A DNA stretch of 60,000 nt. It comes from Liolophura sinensis (taxonomy: Eukaryota; Mollusca; Polyplacophora; Chitonida; Chitonidae). Both the position numbers and the translations under genes were made by a program. The notes beneath the pieces are model-generated. The model had not been told where the DNA came from, made no database searches, and saw only the letters and a list, made by a program, of their open reading frames with translations. This document shows, one piece after another, positions 37,763-52,100 of the stretch. Position 1 is the stretch's first letter, and each line of letters begins with the position of its first letter. The stretch is from contig NC_088304.1 of NCBI RefSeq assembly GCF_032854445.1, forward strand, positions 31,009,732 to 31,069,731, written 5' to 3'.

Positions 37763-39581
37763 TAGGAAGATTGACAAGAGGAAGTCATGTTTGCTGATGC
37801 GAGGAGGAAATGTTACAACATGGATCTGACTAACTTGACATGCTCCAGGAAATTGAAGTGTTTTTTGGGGGGCTGCAATTTTTCTTCACCTAGCAAACAA
37901 AAGGGCCTCTGACTAGAAGTTGAGCAGCCATGAAGATGGGATGTCCAAATATTACTGAACGTACTAGGCAGTTTTTCTAGTCTGAACTAACCTCAAGTTA
38001 CTCAGGTTGCACGTAAAATTTAATCCGCTGGAAATACATAAGAAATTACAGGTACACGGACAAACTCTCATCTATGTTCAAATTTTATCTTTGAACAGCA
38101 ATAACTTGCAAAGTAATTCACGTAATGCAACTATAGTGTATCTCCCATACCGGTATGTGAAAAGAGTATCCCATGTACAATGACTCTCTCATATGTATAC
38201 ATGTATCTCCACTACCATTGCCCTTGTCATGGCATGTTTACTAGATTAGTACATATGTTGTTGTTGTAATGTTGGACAGAGACAGGTCAAAGTCCGGAAA
38301 ACTTGCAAACCAAATTCGATGCCTACAAAAAGGGTTGTCGGGGAAATAGTCAGCAGACGTTGCAGGGCGCTTCCACTCGTGTGTCGTCAGCTGTCATTCA
38401 AATCAAGTGCATTGTGAACGAGTTTAACTCTCAGATACACTTCTACCAGCCGCAAAATCACTCAAGCATGCAAATTATCTGCCCTTTGTAAACGGACGAT
38501 TATCTCTCCCTGAATTTAAGCAACGTGGATCAGGGGGGACAACTGTTTCGCTTTCACAGTTGGGCGTACGTTGTCATTTGTTTTCACTCAGGCCGATTTC
38601 ACGCTTAGCCAGGCTAGTTCCACGTGAGTGCATAAAGCAGGGTTGAAATAATATTTGCGTCGAAGTCTTGACGATATAAACGTAATGTTATTTTATAGCT
38701 TAGGCGCACGTTAAGCTGCCCAAATGTTAGTGACAAGATCGTTTGTTCATGACATTGTAATGTCATATAATTTACTCCTGTTTTTTTTAAATCGGCCCTG
38801 TTTTCCAGGTGGCTGTACGTGTAGGCCTACTATGTTATGTGCTTATAATTACCATGGCTGCCACTGTTGTGTGTAAAATATTGCTGCAGTTTGTCATGAT
38901 TGCACAAAGATGTCAATTTTGTTGATGTAGGACTTCTTTGACAATGATGGTTTGACTGTATATGTGGTTATAAGCAACATGGAAAGGAGTTCTCATACAA
39001 GGACAGCGGTTTTAAAGGAAATTTCATTTATGAGGCATATTTTAGATCTCTTAATAAACACTCTGTGCTTGCATGTTTTCTGTGAATGGGTGCAAATTTT
39101 GGGAAATTGATGAAGTTACTGTACTGGAAATACAGCACCATCTTACCACCTCCACTCTGCCGATGACTTCCCACCACCCAGGTGTTTTCACAGCTATAAC
39201 CTGTGACATCAGGACCACAGCCTACCTAACAACTGGTGTCACAGAAAATCTGTATATATTTTATATGTTAGTACACATTCTAAACTTCATAATGAGAACA
39301 AAAAAAAACAACAACAAACAATTGCTTGATGTATCTTTTAACCTGTGTTTACTTGAAAAATACAAAATAAATGAAGAAATAATTACTTACCAAAATCTCA
39401 TGCCAGGAGAGTGGCTTATTAACTTGGTGTTTCTAGCTTACTGTCCATAGGAATATTTCTGCTGTATATTCACTGTCACATGTATGTGAACATGGGTGGA
39501 GAATGTGAGGCAGAACCTGCATTCACAGGGCAGTGTTGTTCCAATGTGGTAAATTTATACCTGGTATTAAATTTACTGTAA

Positions 39582-39824
39582 GGGGCCTCTGTGGCTCAGT
39601 TGGTTAGCACGCTAGCGCAGCGTAATGACCCAGGAGTCTCTCACCAATGGGGCTGCTGTGAGTTCAAGTCCAGCTCATGCCGTATGTAGGAAGGTCTTCC
39701 AGCAACCTGCGGATGGTTGTGGGTTCCCCCGGGCTCTGCCCGGTTTTCATCCACCATAATGAAGTGAAGTATTCTTGAGTACGGTGTAAAACACCAATCA
39801 AATAAATAAATCAAATAAATAAAT
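39582..39824 (+). mobile_element. tRNA-derived SINE (family A), full length
   Basis: Head GGGGCCTCTGTGGCTCAGTT; B box GAGTTCAAGTCC; internal deletion after the B box; AAATAAAT tail. About 320 bp before the aldolase start codon. Confidence 0.8.
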
Positions 39825-40147
39825 TTAGTGTAGACTGAAACCCCATCATTTTTCATCATCAGAAAGAACAGGAGTACTCCAAATTAGGAGGTTTAAGTAG
39901 CAAAAGGCTCCCATCTTCATATTAAAAAAACTAGAAAATAGAAAAAAAAAAGTATTCTACTACTCACTGTTGATTGTATTTTGGAATCTTGTCTCCCTGT
40001 TGGTTTGCATGATGGAAAACTGCAACTGCTGTTTGATTCTAACATTAGATATCATCTTTGAAGTGTCATTTATCACAGTAAACTTTATATGCCATTTTAA
40101 TTCTTTTTTTTATTTGTTTTCTTTGTTCAGTTTATTTTGCTGTCACC

Positions 40148-43100
40148 ATGCCGTACTTTGCTGTCTACCTTAGCACAGAGGAGCAGTTACGCCTCAACAA
40201 AGTAGCCAATGAAATCGTGGCTCCTGGGCGAGGTCTCTTGGCAGCTGATGAAAAAGCAGGTAAATTCAAAATGTACATCTTTGTTGTTTTTCTAGGGAAG
40301 TGGTCTAAACTTTGTTTAACATCCTTTAATATGCTGGCCTATTGTTGTTTCGGGAGTAAGGACAGGTGAATTTCCACTCCTTCATTGTTGCCGTGGTCTT
40401 GTCAGCAATTAATGATAAACAGCACTCACATTTGTTAATAAAAGTGCCATTTATGCACATTTTTCTCTCTGTGGTTGAAACAGTTTCGGAATTGATGTCA
40501 CTGATGAACATTTTAGCTCCCCCCGATTTGGACAATGCCCCCATACATTTGTTTTAACATCTAGATATCATCTATGGCATCATGGCTCAGAGGCTACCTA
40601 ATTTCCAGATGGCCTAACCTTTTTTTTTCTTTTCAGATTGCTTGTCTTCTACCAATATACTATGCTCTGCGCTGTATAGTGTGAATGTTACATGTGGGAT
40701 AGTTTGTGATTTATTTACTTTAGGCATTCCGGTTGAAAAAATCTTTATTACAACTCAGTGAAGCGTGACCAAGTGTATTGGTTTTGTCACTTGTGTGCAC
40801 AATCCCATGAATATACTACCCAACCCTACCCCACCCCTGCCTCCCCAGGCCCGACTCTCAGCCGTGTCCAATTACCAAAAATCAAAACCAAGGAATCATG
40901 GGATACACTTTGCAAAAGTAATGTTTAGCAGTAATCGGCTGAACTATACATGAAATAAGTGTAGGATGAAATAAAAAAAATGGAATTTAAACTTGCCTTT
41001 CGTAACTGTAAAATAAAATTAAATCTAAACTTGCTTTTCATAACAGTATAATACATTTTTTTGCAGAAAGAAACAACATTTATTCTACCCTTCAGAGCTA
41101 GATTTTTTTGGTGATGAGTTTATATTTAGTGTTGAAGACTTTAGTTTTTATGTGCAGTCAGTATTGAAACAAAATCTTGTTGACTGCTGCTTTCAGAATC
41201 CATGGGACGCCGTTTTGCACCTATAGGAGTTGAGAACACGGAAGACAATCGGCGGCGTTATCGTGACATGTTATTTTCAGTGGATGGAGAAGTTTCAAAG
41301 TACATAGGCGGTATTATCCTTACCCATGAGGCATTTTACCAGAAGAACTCAGCGGGTGTCCCATTTCACAAGGTCATTAAGGACAAAGGGATCAAAGTTG
41401 GAGTCACACCAGATAAAGGAATGGTCCCTTTGGCTGGATTTGACGGGGAAACAACAACACAAGGTATGTGTGTTTCTTAGAAAGGACTGCAAACTATGAA
41501 ACATAGTTTTCCACAACTTCATTTTTTGATTTTATCTTATATATTGATTCTTAATAATCTGCTTGACATATTTTGAAAGCACAAAATTTCTGCTTCTGTA
41601 TACTTTATCCAGGAAACAAGTTTAAATTTAAAGGAGTGAGTTTACCATTTATTTTTTTGATTGTTGCTTAATGCCATACTCAAAAACTTTCACATATATG
41701 GTGGCAGTCAGTTTTATGGTGGGAGGAAACCAGAGTGTCTGGCATAAACCACTGGCCTTTGGTAATTTACTGACAAACTTTTGTATGTGACTTACAGATG
41801 TACACAACATGATTGGGAAAGACATGTTGTGCTCAATGATTGTTAGACTGCGCGAACTGCCCACGAGCACTTATTGTTACCTACTTGGGGGGCCTCAGTT
41901 AGCCATGTTAGCAGGCCAGTGCGGCGCAATGACCCAGGAGCCCTGTCAGTGGCACTGTGTGCAGAGTTCTGTCAGTGGCACTGTGTGATAAAGGTATTAT
42001 CCATATTTGAGGCCTGGATGGTTTATCTGAGAGTCTGGAACAGTACCGTAAGGATGAGGCAGAGTTCTATCACTGTGTGATAAAGGTTTTATCCATATTT
42101 GAAGCCTGGATGGTTTATCTGAGGGTCTGGCACAGTACCTGAATGATGGGGCTGTGTTCTGTCATTGGCACTGTGTGATAAAGGTATTATCCATATTTGA
42201 GGCCTGGATGGTTTATCTGAGCGTCTGGCTCATAACCGGAAGGATGGGGCAGAGTTCTGTCATTGGCTTTGTGTGTTAAGGTATTATTCCTATTTGAGGC
42301 CTGTATGGTTTATCTGAGGGTCTGGCTCAGTACCGGAAGGATGGGGCTGTGTTCTGTCAGTGGCACTGTGTGATAAAGGTATTATCCATATTAGAGGCCT
42401 GGATGGTTTATCTGCAGGTCTGGCTCAGTACCAGAAGGATGGGGCAGAGTTCTGTAAGTGGTACTGTGTGATAAAGGTATTATCCATATTTCAGGCCTGG
42501 TTGGTTTGTCTGAGGGTCTGGCTCAGTAACAGAAGGATGGGGCAGAGTTCTGTCAGTGGTACTGTGTGATAAAGGTATTATCCTTATTTGAGGCCTGGAT
42601 GGTTTATCTGAGAGTCTAGCTCAGTACTGGAAGGATGGGGCAGAGTTCTGTCAGTAGCACTGTGTAATAAAGGTATTATCCATATTTGAGGCCTGGATGA
42701 TTTATCTGAGGGTCTGGGACAGTATCGGATGGAAGGGTCAGAGCTCTGTCATTGGCTTTGTATGTTAAGGTATTATTCCTATTTGAGGCCTGGATGGTTT
42801 ATCTGAGGGTCTGGCTCAGTACCGGAAGGATGGGGCTGTGTTCTGTCAGTGGCACTGTGTGATAAAGGTATTATCCATATTAGAGGCCTGGATGGTTTAT
42901 CTGCAGGTCTGGCTCAGTACCAGAAAGATGGGGCAGAGTTCTGTAAGTGGTACTGTGTGATAAAGGTATTATCCATATTTCAGGCTTGGATGGTTTATCT
43001 GAGCTTCTGGCTCAGTACTGGAAGGATGGTGCAGAGTTCTGTCATTGGTACTGTGTGATAAAGGTATTATCCTTATTTGAGGCCGGGATGGTTTATCTGA

Positions 43101-46100
43101 GCGTCTAGCTCTGTAACAGAAGGATGGGGCAGAGTTCTGTAAGTGGCACTGTGTGATAAAGGTATTATCCTTATTTGAGGCCTGGATGGTTTATCTGAGC
43201 GTCTAGCTCTGTAACAGAAGGATGGGGCAGAGTTCTGTAAGTGGTACTGTGTGATAAAGGTATTATTCTTATTTAAGGCCTGGATGGTTTATCTGAGCGT
43301 CTAGCTCTGTACTGGAAGGATGGTGCAGAGTTCTGCAAGTGGTACTGTGTGATAAAGGTATTATCCATATTTGAGGCCTGGATGGTTTATCTGAGCTTCT
43401 GGCTCAGTACTGGAAGGATGGTGCAGAGTTCTGTAAGTGGTACTGTGTGATAAAGGTATTATCCTTATTTGAGGCCTGGATGGTTTATCTGAGGGTCTGG
43501 CTCAGTACCTGAAGGATGGGGCAGAGTTCTGTCATTGGCACTGTGTGATCAAGGTATTATCCTTATTTGAGGCCTGGATGGTTTATCTGAGCTTCTAGCT
43601 CAGTATTGGAAGGATGGGGCAGAGCTCTGTAAGTGGCATTGTGTGATAAAGGTATTATCCTTATTTGAGGCCTGGATGGTTTATCTGAGCTTCTAGCTCA
43701 GTACTGGAAGGACGATGCAGAGTTCTGTAAGTGGCACTGTGTGATAAAGGTATTATCCTAATTTGAGGCCTGGATGGTTTATCTGAGCTTCTGGCTCAGT
43801 ACTGGAAGGATGGTGCAGAGTTCTGTAAGTGGTACTGTGTGATAAAGGTATTGTCCTTTTTTGAGGCCTGGATGGTTTATCTGAGCTTCTGGCTCAGTAC
43901 TGGAAGGATGGTGCAGAGTTCTGTCATTGGTACTGTGTGATAAAGGTATTATCCTTATTTGAGGCCTGGATGGTTTATCTGAGCATCTGGCTCTGTAACA
44001 GAAGAATGGGGCAGAGTTCTGTAATTGGTACTGTGTGATCAAGGTATTATCCATATTTCAGGCTTGGATGGTTTATCTGAGCTTCTGGCTCAGTACTGGA
44101 AGGATGGTGCAGAGTTCTGTCATTGGTACTGTGTGATAAAGGTATTATCCTTTTTTGAGGCCTGGATGGTTTATCTGAGCGTCTAGCTCTGTAACAGAAG
44201 GATGGGGCAGAGTCCTGTAAGTGGCACTGTGTGATAAAGGTATTATCCTTATTTGAGGCCTGGATGGTTTATCTGAGCGTCTAGCTCTGTAACAGAAGGA
44301 TGGGGCAGAGTTCTGTAAGTGGCACTGTGTGATCAAGGTATTATCCTTATTTGAGGCCTGGATGGTTTATCTGAGCGTCTAGCTCTGTAACAGAAGGATG
44401 GGGCAGAGTTCTGTAAGTGGTACTGTGTGATGAAGGTATTATTCTTATTTAAGGCCTGGATGGTTTATCTGAGCGTCTAGCTCTGTAACAGAAGGATGGG
44501 GCAGAGTTCTGTAAGTGGTACTGTGTGATGAAGGTATTATTCTTATTTAAGGCCTGGATGGTTTATCTGAGCGTCTAGCTCTGTACTGGAAGGATGGTGC
44601 AGAGTTCTGCAAGTGGTACTGTGTGATAAAGGTATTATCCATATTTGAGACCTGGATGGTTTATCTGAGCTTCTGGCTCAGTACTGGAAGGATGGTGCAG
44701 AGTTCTGTAAGTGGTACTGTGTGATAAAGGTATTATCCTTATTTGAGGCCTGGATGGTTTATCTGAGGGTCTGGCTCAGTACCTGAAGGATGGGGCAGAG
44801 TTCTGTCATTGGCACTGTGTGATCAAGGTATTATCCTTTTTTGAGGCCTTAATGGTTTATCTGAGCTTCTAGCTCAGCACTGGAAGGATGGTGCAGAGTT
44901 CTGTAAGTGGTACTGTGTGATAAAGGTATTGTCCTTATTTGAGGCCTGGATGGTTTATCTGAGCTTCTGGCTCAGTACTGGAAGGATGGTGCAGAGTTCT
45001 GTAAGTGGTACTGTGTGATAAAGGTATTATCCTTATTTGAGGCCTGGATGGTTTATCTGAGGGTCTAGCTCAGTACTGGAAGGATGGTGCAGAGTTCTGT
45101 AAGTGGTACTGTGTGATAAAGGTATTATCCTTATTTGAGGCCTGGATGGTTTATCTGAGGGTCTAGCTCAGTACTGGAAGGATGGCGCAGACTTCTGTAA
45201 GTGGTACTGTGGCATAAAGATATTATCCATCTTTCAGGCCTGGATGGTTTATCTGAGCTTCTGGCTCAGTACCTGAAGGATGTGGCAGAGTTTTGTCAGT
45301 GGCACTGTGTGATAAAAGTATTATCCTTATTTGAGGCCTGGATGGTTTATCTGAGCTTCTGGCTCAGTACTGGAAGGATGGGGCAGAGTTCTGTAAGTGG
45401 TAAAGTGTGATAAAGGTATTATCCTTATTTGAGGCCTGGATGGTTTATCTGAGCTTCTGGCTCAGTACTGGAAGGATGGTGCAGAGTTCTGTAAGTGGTA
45501 CTGTGGCGTAAAGATATTATCCATCTTTCAGGCCTGGATGGTTTATCTGAGGGTCTGGAACAGTACCAGAAGGATGTGGCAGAGTTCTGTAAGTGGTACT
45601 GTGTGATAAAGGTATTATCCATATTTGAGGCCTGGATGGTTTATCAGAGCTTCTAGCTCAGTATTGGAAGGATGGGGCAGAGTTCTGTAAGTGGTACTGT
45701 GTGATAAAGGTATTATCCATATTTGAGTCCTGGATGGTTTATCTGAGGGTCTGGCTCAGTAACAGAAGGATGGTGCAGAGTTCTGTAAGTGCTACTGTGT
45801 GATAAAGGTATTATCCATATTTGAGGAGCGGATGGTTTATCTGAGGGTCTGGCTCAGTAACAGAAGGATGGTGCAGAGTTGTGTAAGTGGTACTGTGTGA
45901 TAAAGGTATTATCATTATTTGAGGCCTGGATGGTTTATCTGAGCTTCTGGCTCAGTACTGGAAGGATGGCGCAGAGTTCTGCAAGTGGTACTGTGTGATA
46001 AAGGTATTATCCTTATTTGAGGCCTGGATGGTTTATCAGAGCTTCTAGCTCAGTATTGGAAGGATGGGGCAGAGTTCTGTAAGTGGTACTGTGTGATAAA

Positions 46101-49100
46101 GGTATTATCCATATTTGAGGCCTGGATGGTTTATCTGAGGGCCTGGAACAGTACCAGAAGGATGGGGCAGAGTTCTGTAAGTGGTACTGTGTGATAAAGG
46201 TATTATCCATATTTGAGTCCTGGATGGTTTATCTGAGGGTTTGGCTCAGTAACAGAAGGATGGGGCAGAGTTCTGCAAGTGGTACTGTGTGATATAGGTA
46301 TTATCCATATTTAAGGCCTGGATGGTTTATCTGAGAGTCTAGCTCAGTACTGGAAGGATGGTGCAGAGTTCTGTAAGTGGTACTGTGTGATAAAGGTATT
46401 ATCCTTATTTGAGGCCTGGATGGTTTATCTGAGGGTCCTGGCTCAGTAATAGAAGGATGGGGCTGTGTTCTGTCAGTGGTACTGTGTGATAAAGGTATTA
46501 TCCTTATTTGAGGCCTGGATGGTTTATCTGAGAGTCTGGCTCAGTACCAGAAGGATGGGGCAGAGTTCTGTAAGTTGTACTGTGTGATAAAGGTATTATC
46601 CATATTTGAGTCCTGGATGGTTTATCTGAGGGTCTGGCTCAGTACTGGAAGGATGGTGCAGAGTTCTGTAAGTGGTACTGTGTGATAAAGGTATTATCCT
46701 TATTTGAGGCCTGGATGGTTTATCTGAGGGTCTAGCTCAGTACTGGAAGGATGGCGCAGACTTCTGTAAGTGGTACTGTGGCATAAAGATATTATCCATC
46801 TTTCAGGCCTGGATGGTTTATCTGAGCTTCTGGCTCAGTACCTGAAGGATGTGGCAGAGTTTTGTCAGTGGCACTGTGTGATAAAAGTATTATCCTTATT
46901 TGAGGCCTGGATGGTTTATCTGAGCTTCTGGCTCAGTACTGGAAGGATGGGGCAGAGTTCTGTAAGTGGTAAAGTGTGATAAAGGTATTATCCTTATTTG
47001 AGGCCTGGATGGTTTATCTGAGCTTCTGGCTCAGTACTGGAAGGATGGTGCAGAGTTCTGTAAGTGGTACTGTGGCGTAAAGATATTATCCATCTTTCAG
47101 GCCTGGATGGTTTATCTGAGGGTCTGGAACAGTACCAGAAGGATGGGGCAGAGTTCTGTAAGTGGTACTGTGTGATAAAGGTATTATCCATATTTGAGGC
47201 CTGGATGGTTTATCAGAGCTTCTAGCTCAGTATTGGAAGGATGGGGCAGAGTTCTGTAAGTGGTACTGTGTGATAAAGGTATTATCCATATTTGAGTCCT
47301 GGATGGTTTATCTGAGGGTCTGGCTCAGTAACAGAAGGATGGTGCAGAGTTCTGTAAGTGCTACTGTGTGATAAAGGTATTATCCATATTTGAGGAGCGG
47401 ATGGTTTATCTGAGGGTCTGGCTCAGTAACAGAAGGATGGGGCAGAGTTCTGTAAGTGGCACTGTGTGATAAAGGTATTATCCATATTTGAGGCCTGGAT
47501 GGTTTATGTGAGCTTCTAGCTCAGTACTGGAAGGATGGGGCAGAGTTGTGTAAGTGGTACTGTGTGATAAAGGTATTATCATTATTTGAGGCCTGGATGG
47601 TTTATCTGAGCTTCTGGCTCAGTACTGGAAGGATGGCGCAGAGTTCTGCAAGTGGTACTGTGTGATAAAGGTATTATCCTTATTTGAGGCCTGGATGGTT
47701 TATCAGAGCTTCTAGCTCAGTATTGGAAGGATGGGGCAGAGTTCTGTAAGTGGTACTGTGTGATAAAGGTATTATCCATATTTGAGGCCTGGATGGTTTA
47801 TCTGAGGGCCTGGAACAGTACCAGAAGGATGGGGCAGAGTTCTGTAAGTGGTACTGTGTGATAAAGGTATTATCCATATTTGAGTCCTGAATGGTTTATC
47901 TGAGGGTCTGGCTCAGTAACAGAAGGATGGGGCAGAGTTCTGCAAGTGGTACTGTGTGATATAGGTATTATCCATATTTGAGGCCTGGATGGTTTATCTG
48001 AGAGTCTAGCTCAGTACTGGAAGGATGGTGCAGAGTTCTGTAAGTGGTACTGTGTGATAAAGGTATTATCCTTATTTGAGGCCTGGATGGTTTATCTGAG
48101 GGTCTGGCTCAGTAATAGAAGGATGGGGCTGTGTTCTGTCAGTGGTACTGTGTGATAAAGGTATTATCCTTATTTGAGGCATGGATGGTTTATCTGAGAG
48201 TCTGGCTCAGTACCAGAAGGATGGGGCAGAGTTCTGTAAGTTGTACTGTGTGATAAAGGTATTATCCATATTTGAGTCCTGGATGGTTTATCTGAGGGTC
48301 TGGCTCAGTAACAGAAGGATGGGGCAGAGTTCTGTAAGTGGCACTGTGTGATAAAGGTATTATCCATATTTCAGGCCTGGATGGTTTGTCTGAGCGCCTG
48401 GCACAGTACCGTAAGGATGGGGCAGAGTTCTGTAAGTGGTACTGTGGCATAAAGATGGGTCCTAACACACCTACTGAGAAGGCCATCTGGGAAAATGCTA
48501 ATGTTACAGCCAGATATGCCTCAATATGTCAGCAGGTAGGTGAATGTGTTCGACTACAAGGAATATAGTACATCAATTTATCACATTTACGCATGGTAAA
48601 ATTTCATGCTTGATTTAAGTTGCTCGTTTCGTCTTAATCTGAGAATTCTGTTTTGAGGTTTGTTTGGAAGGTAGGATGATATAGCACTGGAAAAAATATA
48701 AGTTTCAGGATGAAATATGACCTTTTATGACACTGTGTTGCTCACTTTTGGTTTAAAATCTGTTATCTAAATGCACTTTTGGTGTAAAATTTTGCATTAT
48801 TTCCAACATGTATTATGACTATATGTGTATGCACGGTGTTGGTTTATTTGCTTGATTTATTGATTTATTTGATTGGTGTTTTACTCCATGCTCAAGAATA
48901 TTTCACTAATACGATGGCAGCCAGCATTATAGTGGGAGGAAACTGGGCACAGCCCAGGGGAAACCCACGACCATTCGCATGTTGCTGGCAGACCTTCCCA
49001 CGCACGGCCGGAGAGGAAGCCAACATGAGCTGGACTTGAACTCAAAGCGACCGCATTGGTGAGCGGCTCCTGGGTTTTATTTGCTTGAGATGGGTACTGT

Positions 49101-52100
49101 TTGTAAAAGTACACTTTCAGAAAAACACATAAAATGAAGGCCTTAAAATGGCACTTTGTTGACAACTTGGATGTCTTTGAAATTAATCAGGCTTCACAAG
49201 AAACTCTTAAACGGACACAGAATTGATTCTGATTGGCTGGTGTGAGAGATAGGGATGTCCAAGCTATGCCTCCCCTCAGCTGCATTTTAGGTATAGTAGA
49301 TTTGTTCATGCATGACCAAGGTTGCAGGGTTTACCCCAAAAAGCTGTGTCTCTACTGTCAGCCAATCAGTGTCGAGTCTGTATCCCTGTAAGTGACCTGA
49401 AAGGTGTCTGAATCAGAGTGAAGCAAAATATTTCACTTGAGGAATGCTAAATTTCAGGTGAAATACAGTAATTGCGGGAGTAGAGAGTCAGTAGGAAGCT
49501 GTCTATCTGAGCTTCTGGCTCAGTACTGGAAGCGTGGGTAGTCCTTTACCGTACAGTAGAGTTTATATACTCCAGGTTTATCACTGGGAGATGCTCCATG
49601 CAGGATAGGTGTACTGGGGACATGGGATCATTAAATAATGGAAATTTTCCTGGAAAATCGACCAATTTCACTCTATTATCTTCTACACCTGATGGGGACA
49701 ATATCCTGTCAATATAATTATAGAATACCCCACACAGTATAGGGCTACTGACCAGTAGGATTGTTGTATGTTGTAGCCAGAATGGCAGGATTCTGTACAC
49801 AGGCATGGCAGGATTTGATATATCCCACACAGTATAGGGCTACTAACCAGTAGAGTTGTTGTACGTTGTAGCCAGAATGGCAGGATTATGTATGCAGGCA
49901 TGGCAGGATTTGATATATCCCACACAGTATAGGGCTACTAACCAGTAGAGTTGTTGTACGTTGTAGCCAGAATGGCAGGATTCTGTATGCAGGCATGGCA
50001 GGATTTGATATATCCCACACAGTATAGGGCTACTAACCAGTAGGATTGTTGTATGTTGTAGCCAGAATGGCAGGATTCTGTACACAGACATGGCAGGATT
50101 TGATATATCCCACACAGTATAGGGCTATTCACCAGTAGAATTGTTGTACGTTGTAGCCAGAATGGCAGGATTATGTATGCAGGCATGGCAGGATTTGATA
50201 TATCCCACACAGTACAGGGCTACTAACCAGTAGGATTGTTGTACGTTGTAGCCAGAAAGGCAGGATTCTGTACACAGGCATGGCAGGATTTGATATACCC
50301 CACACAGTATAGGGCTACTAACCAGTAGGATTGTTGTACATTGTAGCCAGAATGGCAGGATTCTGTATGCAGGCATGGCAGGATTTGATATATCCCACAC
50401 AGTATAGGGCTACTAACCAGTAGAATTGTTGTACGTTGTAGCCAGAATGGCAGGATTCTGTATGCAGGCATGGCAGGATTTGATATATCCCACACAGTAC
50501 AGGGCTACTAACCAGTAGGATTGTTGTATGTTGTAGCGAGAATGGCAGGATTCTGTACACAGGCATGGCAGGATTTGATATATCCCACACAGTATAGGGC
50601 TATTCACCAGTAGGATTGTTGTACGTTGTAGCCAGAATGGCAGGATTCTGTATGCAGGCATGGCAGGATTTGATATATCCCACACAGTATAGGGCTATTC
50701 ACCAGTAGAGTTGTTGTACGTTGTAGCCAGAATGGCAGGATTCTGTATGCAGGCATGGCAGGATTTGATATATCCCACACAGTATAGGGCTACTAACCAG
50801 TAGGATTGTTGTATGTTGTAACCAGAATGGCAGGATTCTGTACACAGGCATGGCAGGATTTGATATACCCCACACAATATAGGGCTACTGGCAGGATTTG
50901 AAATTCTGTAGGACTGTAGTGTCTTGGCAGGATTGATCAGAAAACAAATGATGGTAAGATTGTTTGCAACCATCAGCAAAGCTAGTCAGTAACTGAATAC
51001 ATGGCCTTGTTTTGATCATTCAGCGCCATCGGCAAATGAAACAGTTATTAAATATGTGTACTTTTTGTCTGTATTAGAACGGCCTTGTTCCTATTGTGGA
51101 GCCAGCAGTGGACTGTAATGGTGATCATGACCTGGAGACGGCCAGGCTGTTACAGAGCAGGTCAGACTGTTTTCCAATATTTTACTGACATGAAGTAATG
51201 ATAATAAATGAATAATAGATGAATTGAACATAACTTAAAATGATCACTGTGATCGATCATATGAAACCCAATGATGTAACACGTCATGATAGCAAATGGT
51301 TAATGCTGCCTCACTGAACTGCCATGCAAAAGACATGGCACTTCAGCTAATGTCAGTAAAAGGATAAGTGTGATTTGAATCAAATTGTTCTATTTTTATT
51401 AACACATATCACAGATTTTCCATATTTTAAAGTCCTTTAACAAAATTGAGTTTGAAAACATCTGTGTCAATCCATGTTTTTCTATTCCTGGCATATGAAT
51501 GAGTTTTTGATTGATTCATGGTGTCTGTGCTCACATTTATTTCACATTTATTTATATCAGGCACGTGGTGAAATATGTGTCGAGGTGTATTTGCTATGGT
51601 TTTCCGGGCTGTGCCCGTTTCCTCCTACCACAATGCTGGCCGCTGTCATATAAGTGAAATATTCTTGAGTACTGCGTCAAACACCAATCAAATAAATAAA
51701 TAAATATATTAACTTTTGGACACATTGAAGTTACATTAGCTTTGTATAAGGGTAACACTGGTATTAGGATTCAAGATTCTAATGTTCTATCTTCTGTGTC
51801 TGACACAGGTCATGGCAACATTTTACAAAACTCTGAAGGACCACCATGTGTTTGTGGAGGGGACACTGCTGAAGCCCAGTATGGTGGTACCTGGGCTCTC
51901 CTGCCCTAAGAGTTACACCCCAGAGGATATCGGCAAGGCCACGGTCACGGCGTTTAGTCGCAGTGCTCCTGTGGCTGTACCAGGTGGGTAGTTCAGGTGG
52001 CTTCTGAATGGGGTATGTGACCATTAAGGTTGAGTGTTTGAAGGTAGATCCCTGATGCCTTAGTTGTGGCTGTAAAGAGCTACTTCATGTGTGAATACCT

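Larger units (their letters stand above)
37221..40147. promoter_or_regulatory. Head-to-head intergenic region of ACAD10 and aldolase
   Basis: About 2.9 kb separates the two divergent start codons. It holds two degenerate SINE pieces (37.3-37.8 kb), a full SINE (39.58-39.82 kb) and a higher-GC stretch at about 38.28-38.65 kb with a CACGTG E-box (CCACGTGAG) and a CATAAA box. Since the aldolase ATG follows an acceptor at 40130, its promoter and first exon should lie here. Promoter positions are inferred, not seen. Confidence 0.35.

Noticed and set aside
41874-48486. Multiple small aldolase-like ORFs as separate paralogous exons
   Set aside because: They are units of the exon 3-derived array; none has the second half of exon 3, and stop codons interrupt most.
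49546-50979. Series of ~90-codon minus-strand ORFs
   Set aside because: All are shadows of the 95-bp array; the repeated [10 protein letters not shown] peptide is not a known domain.
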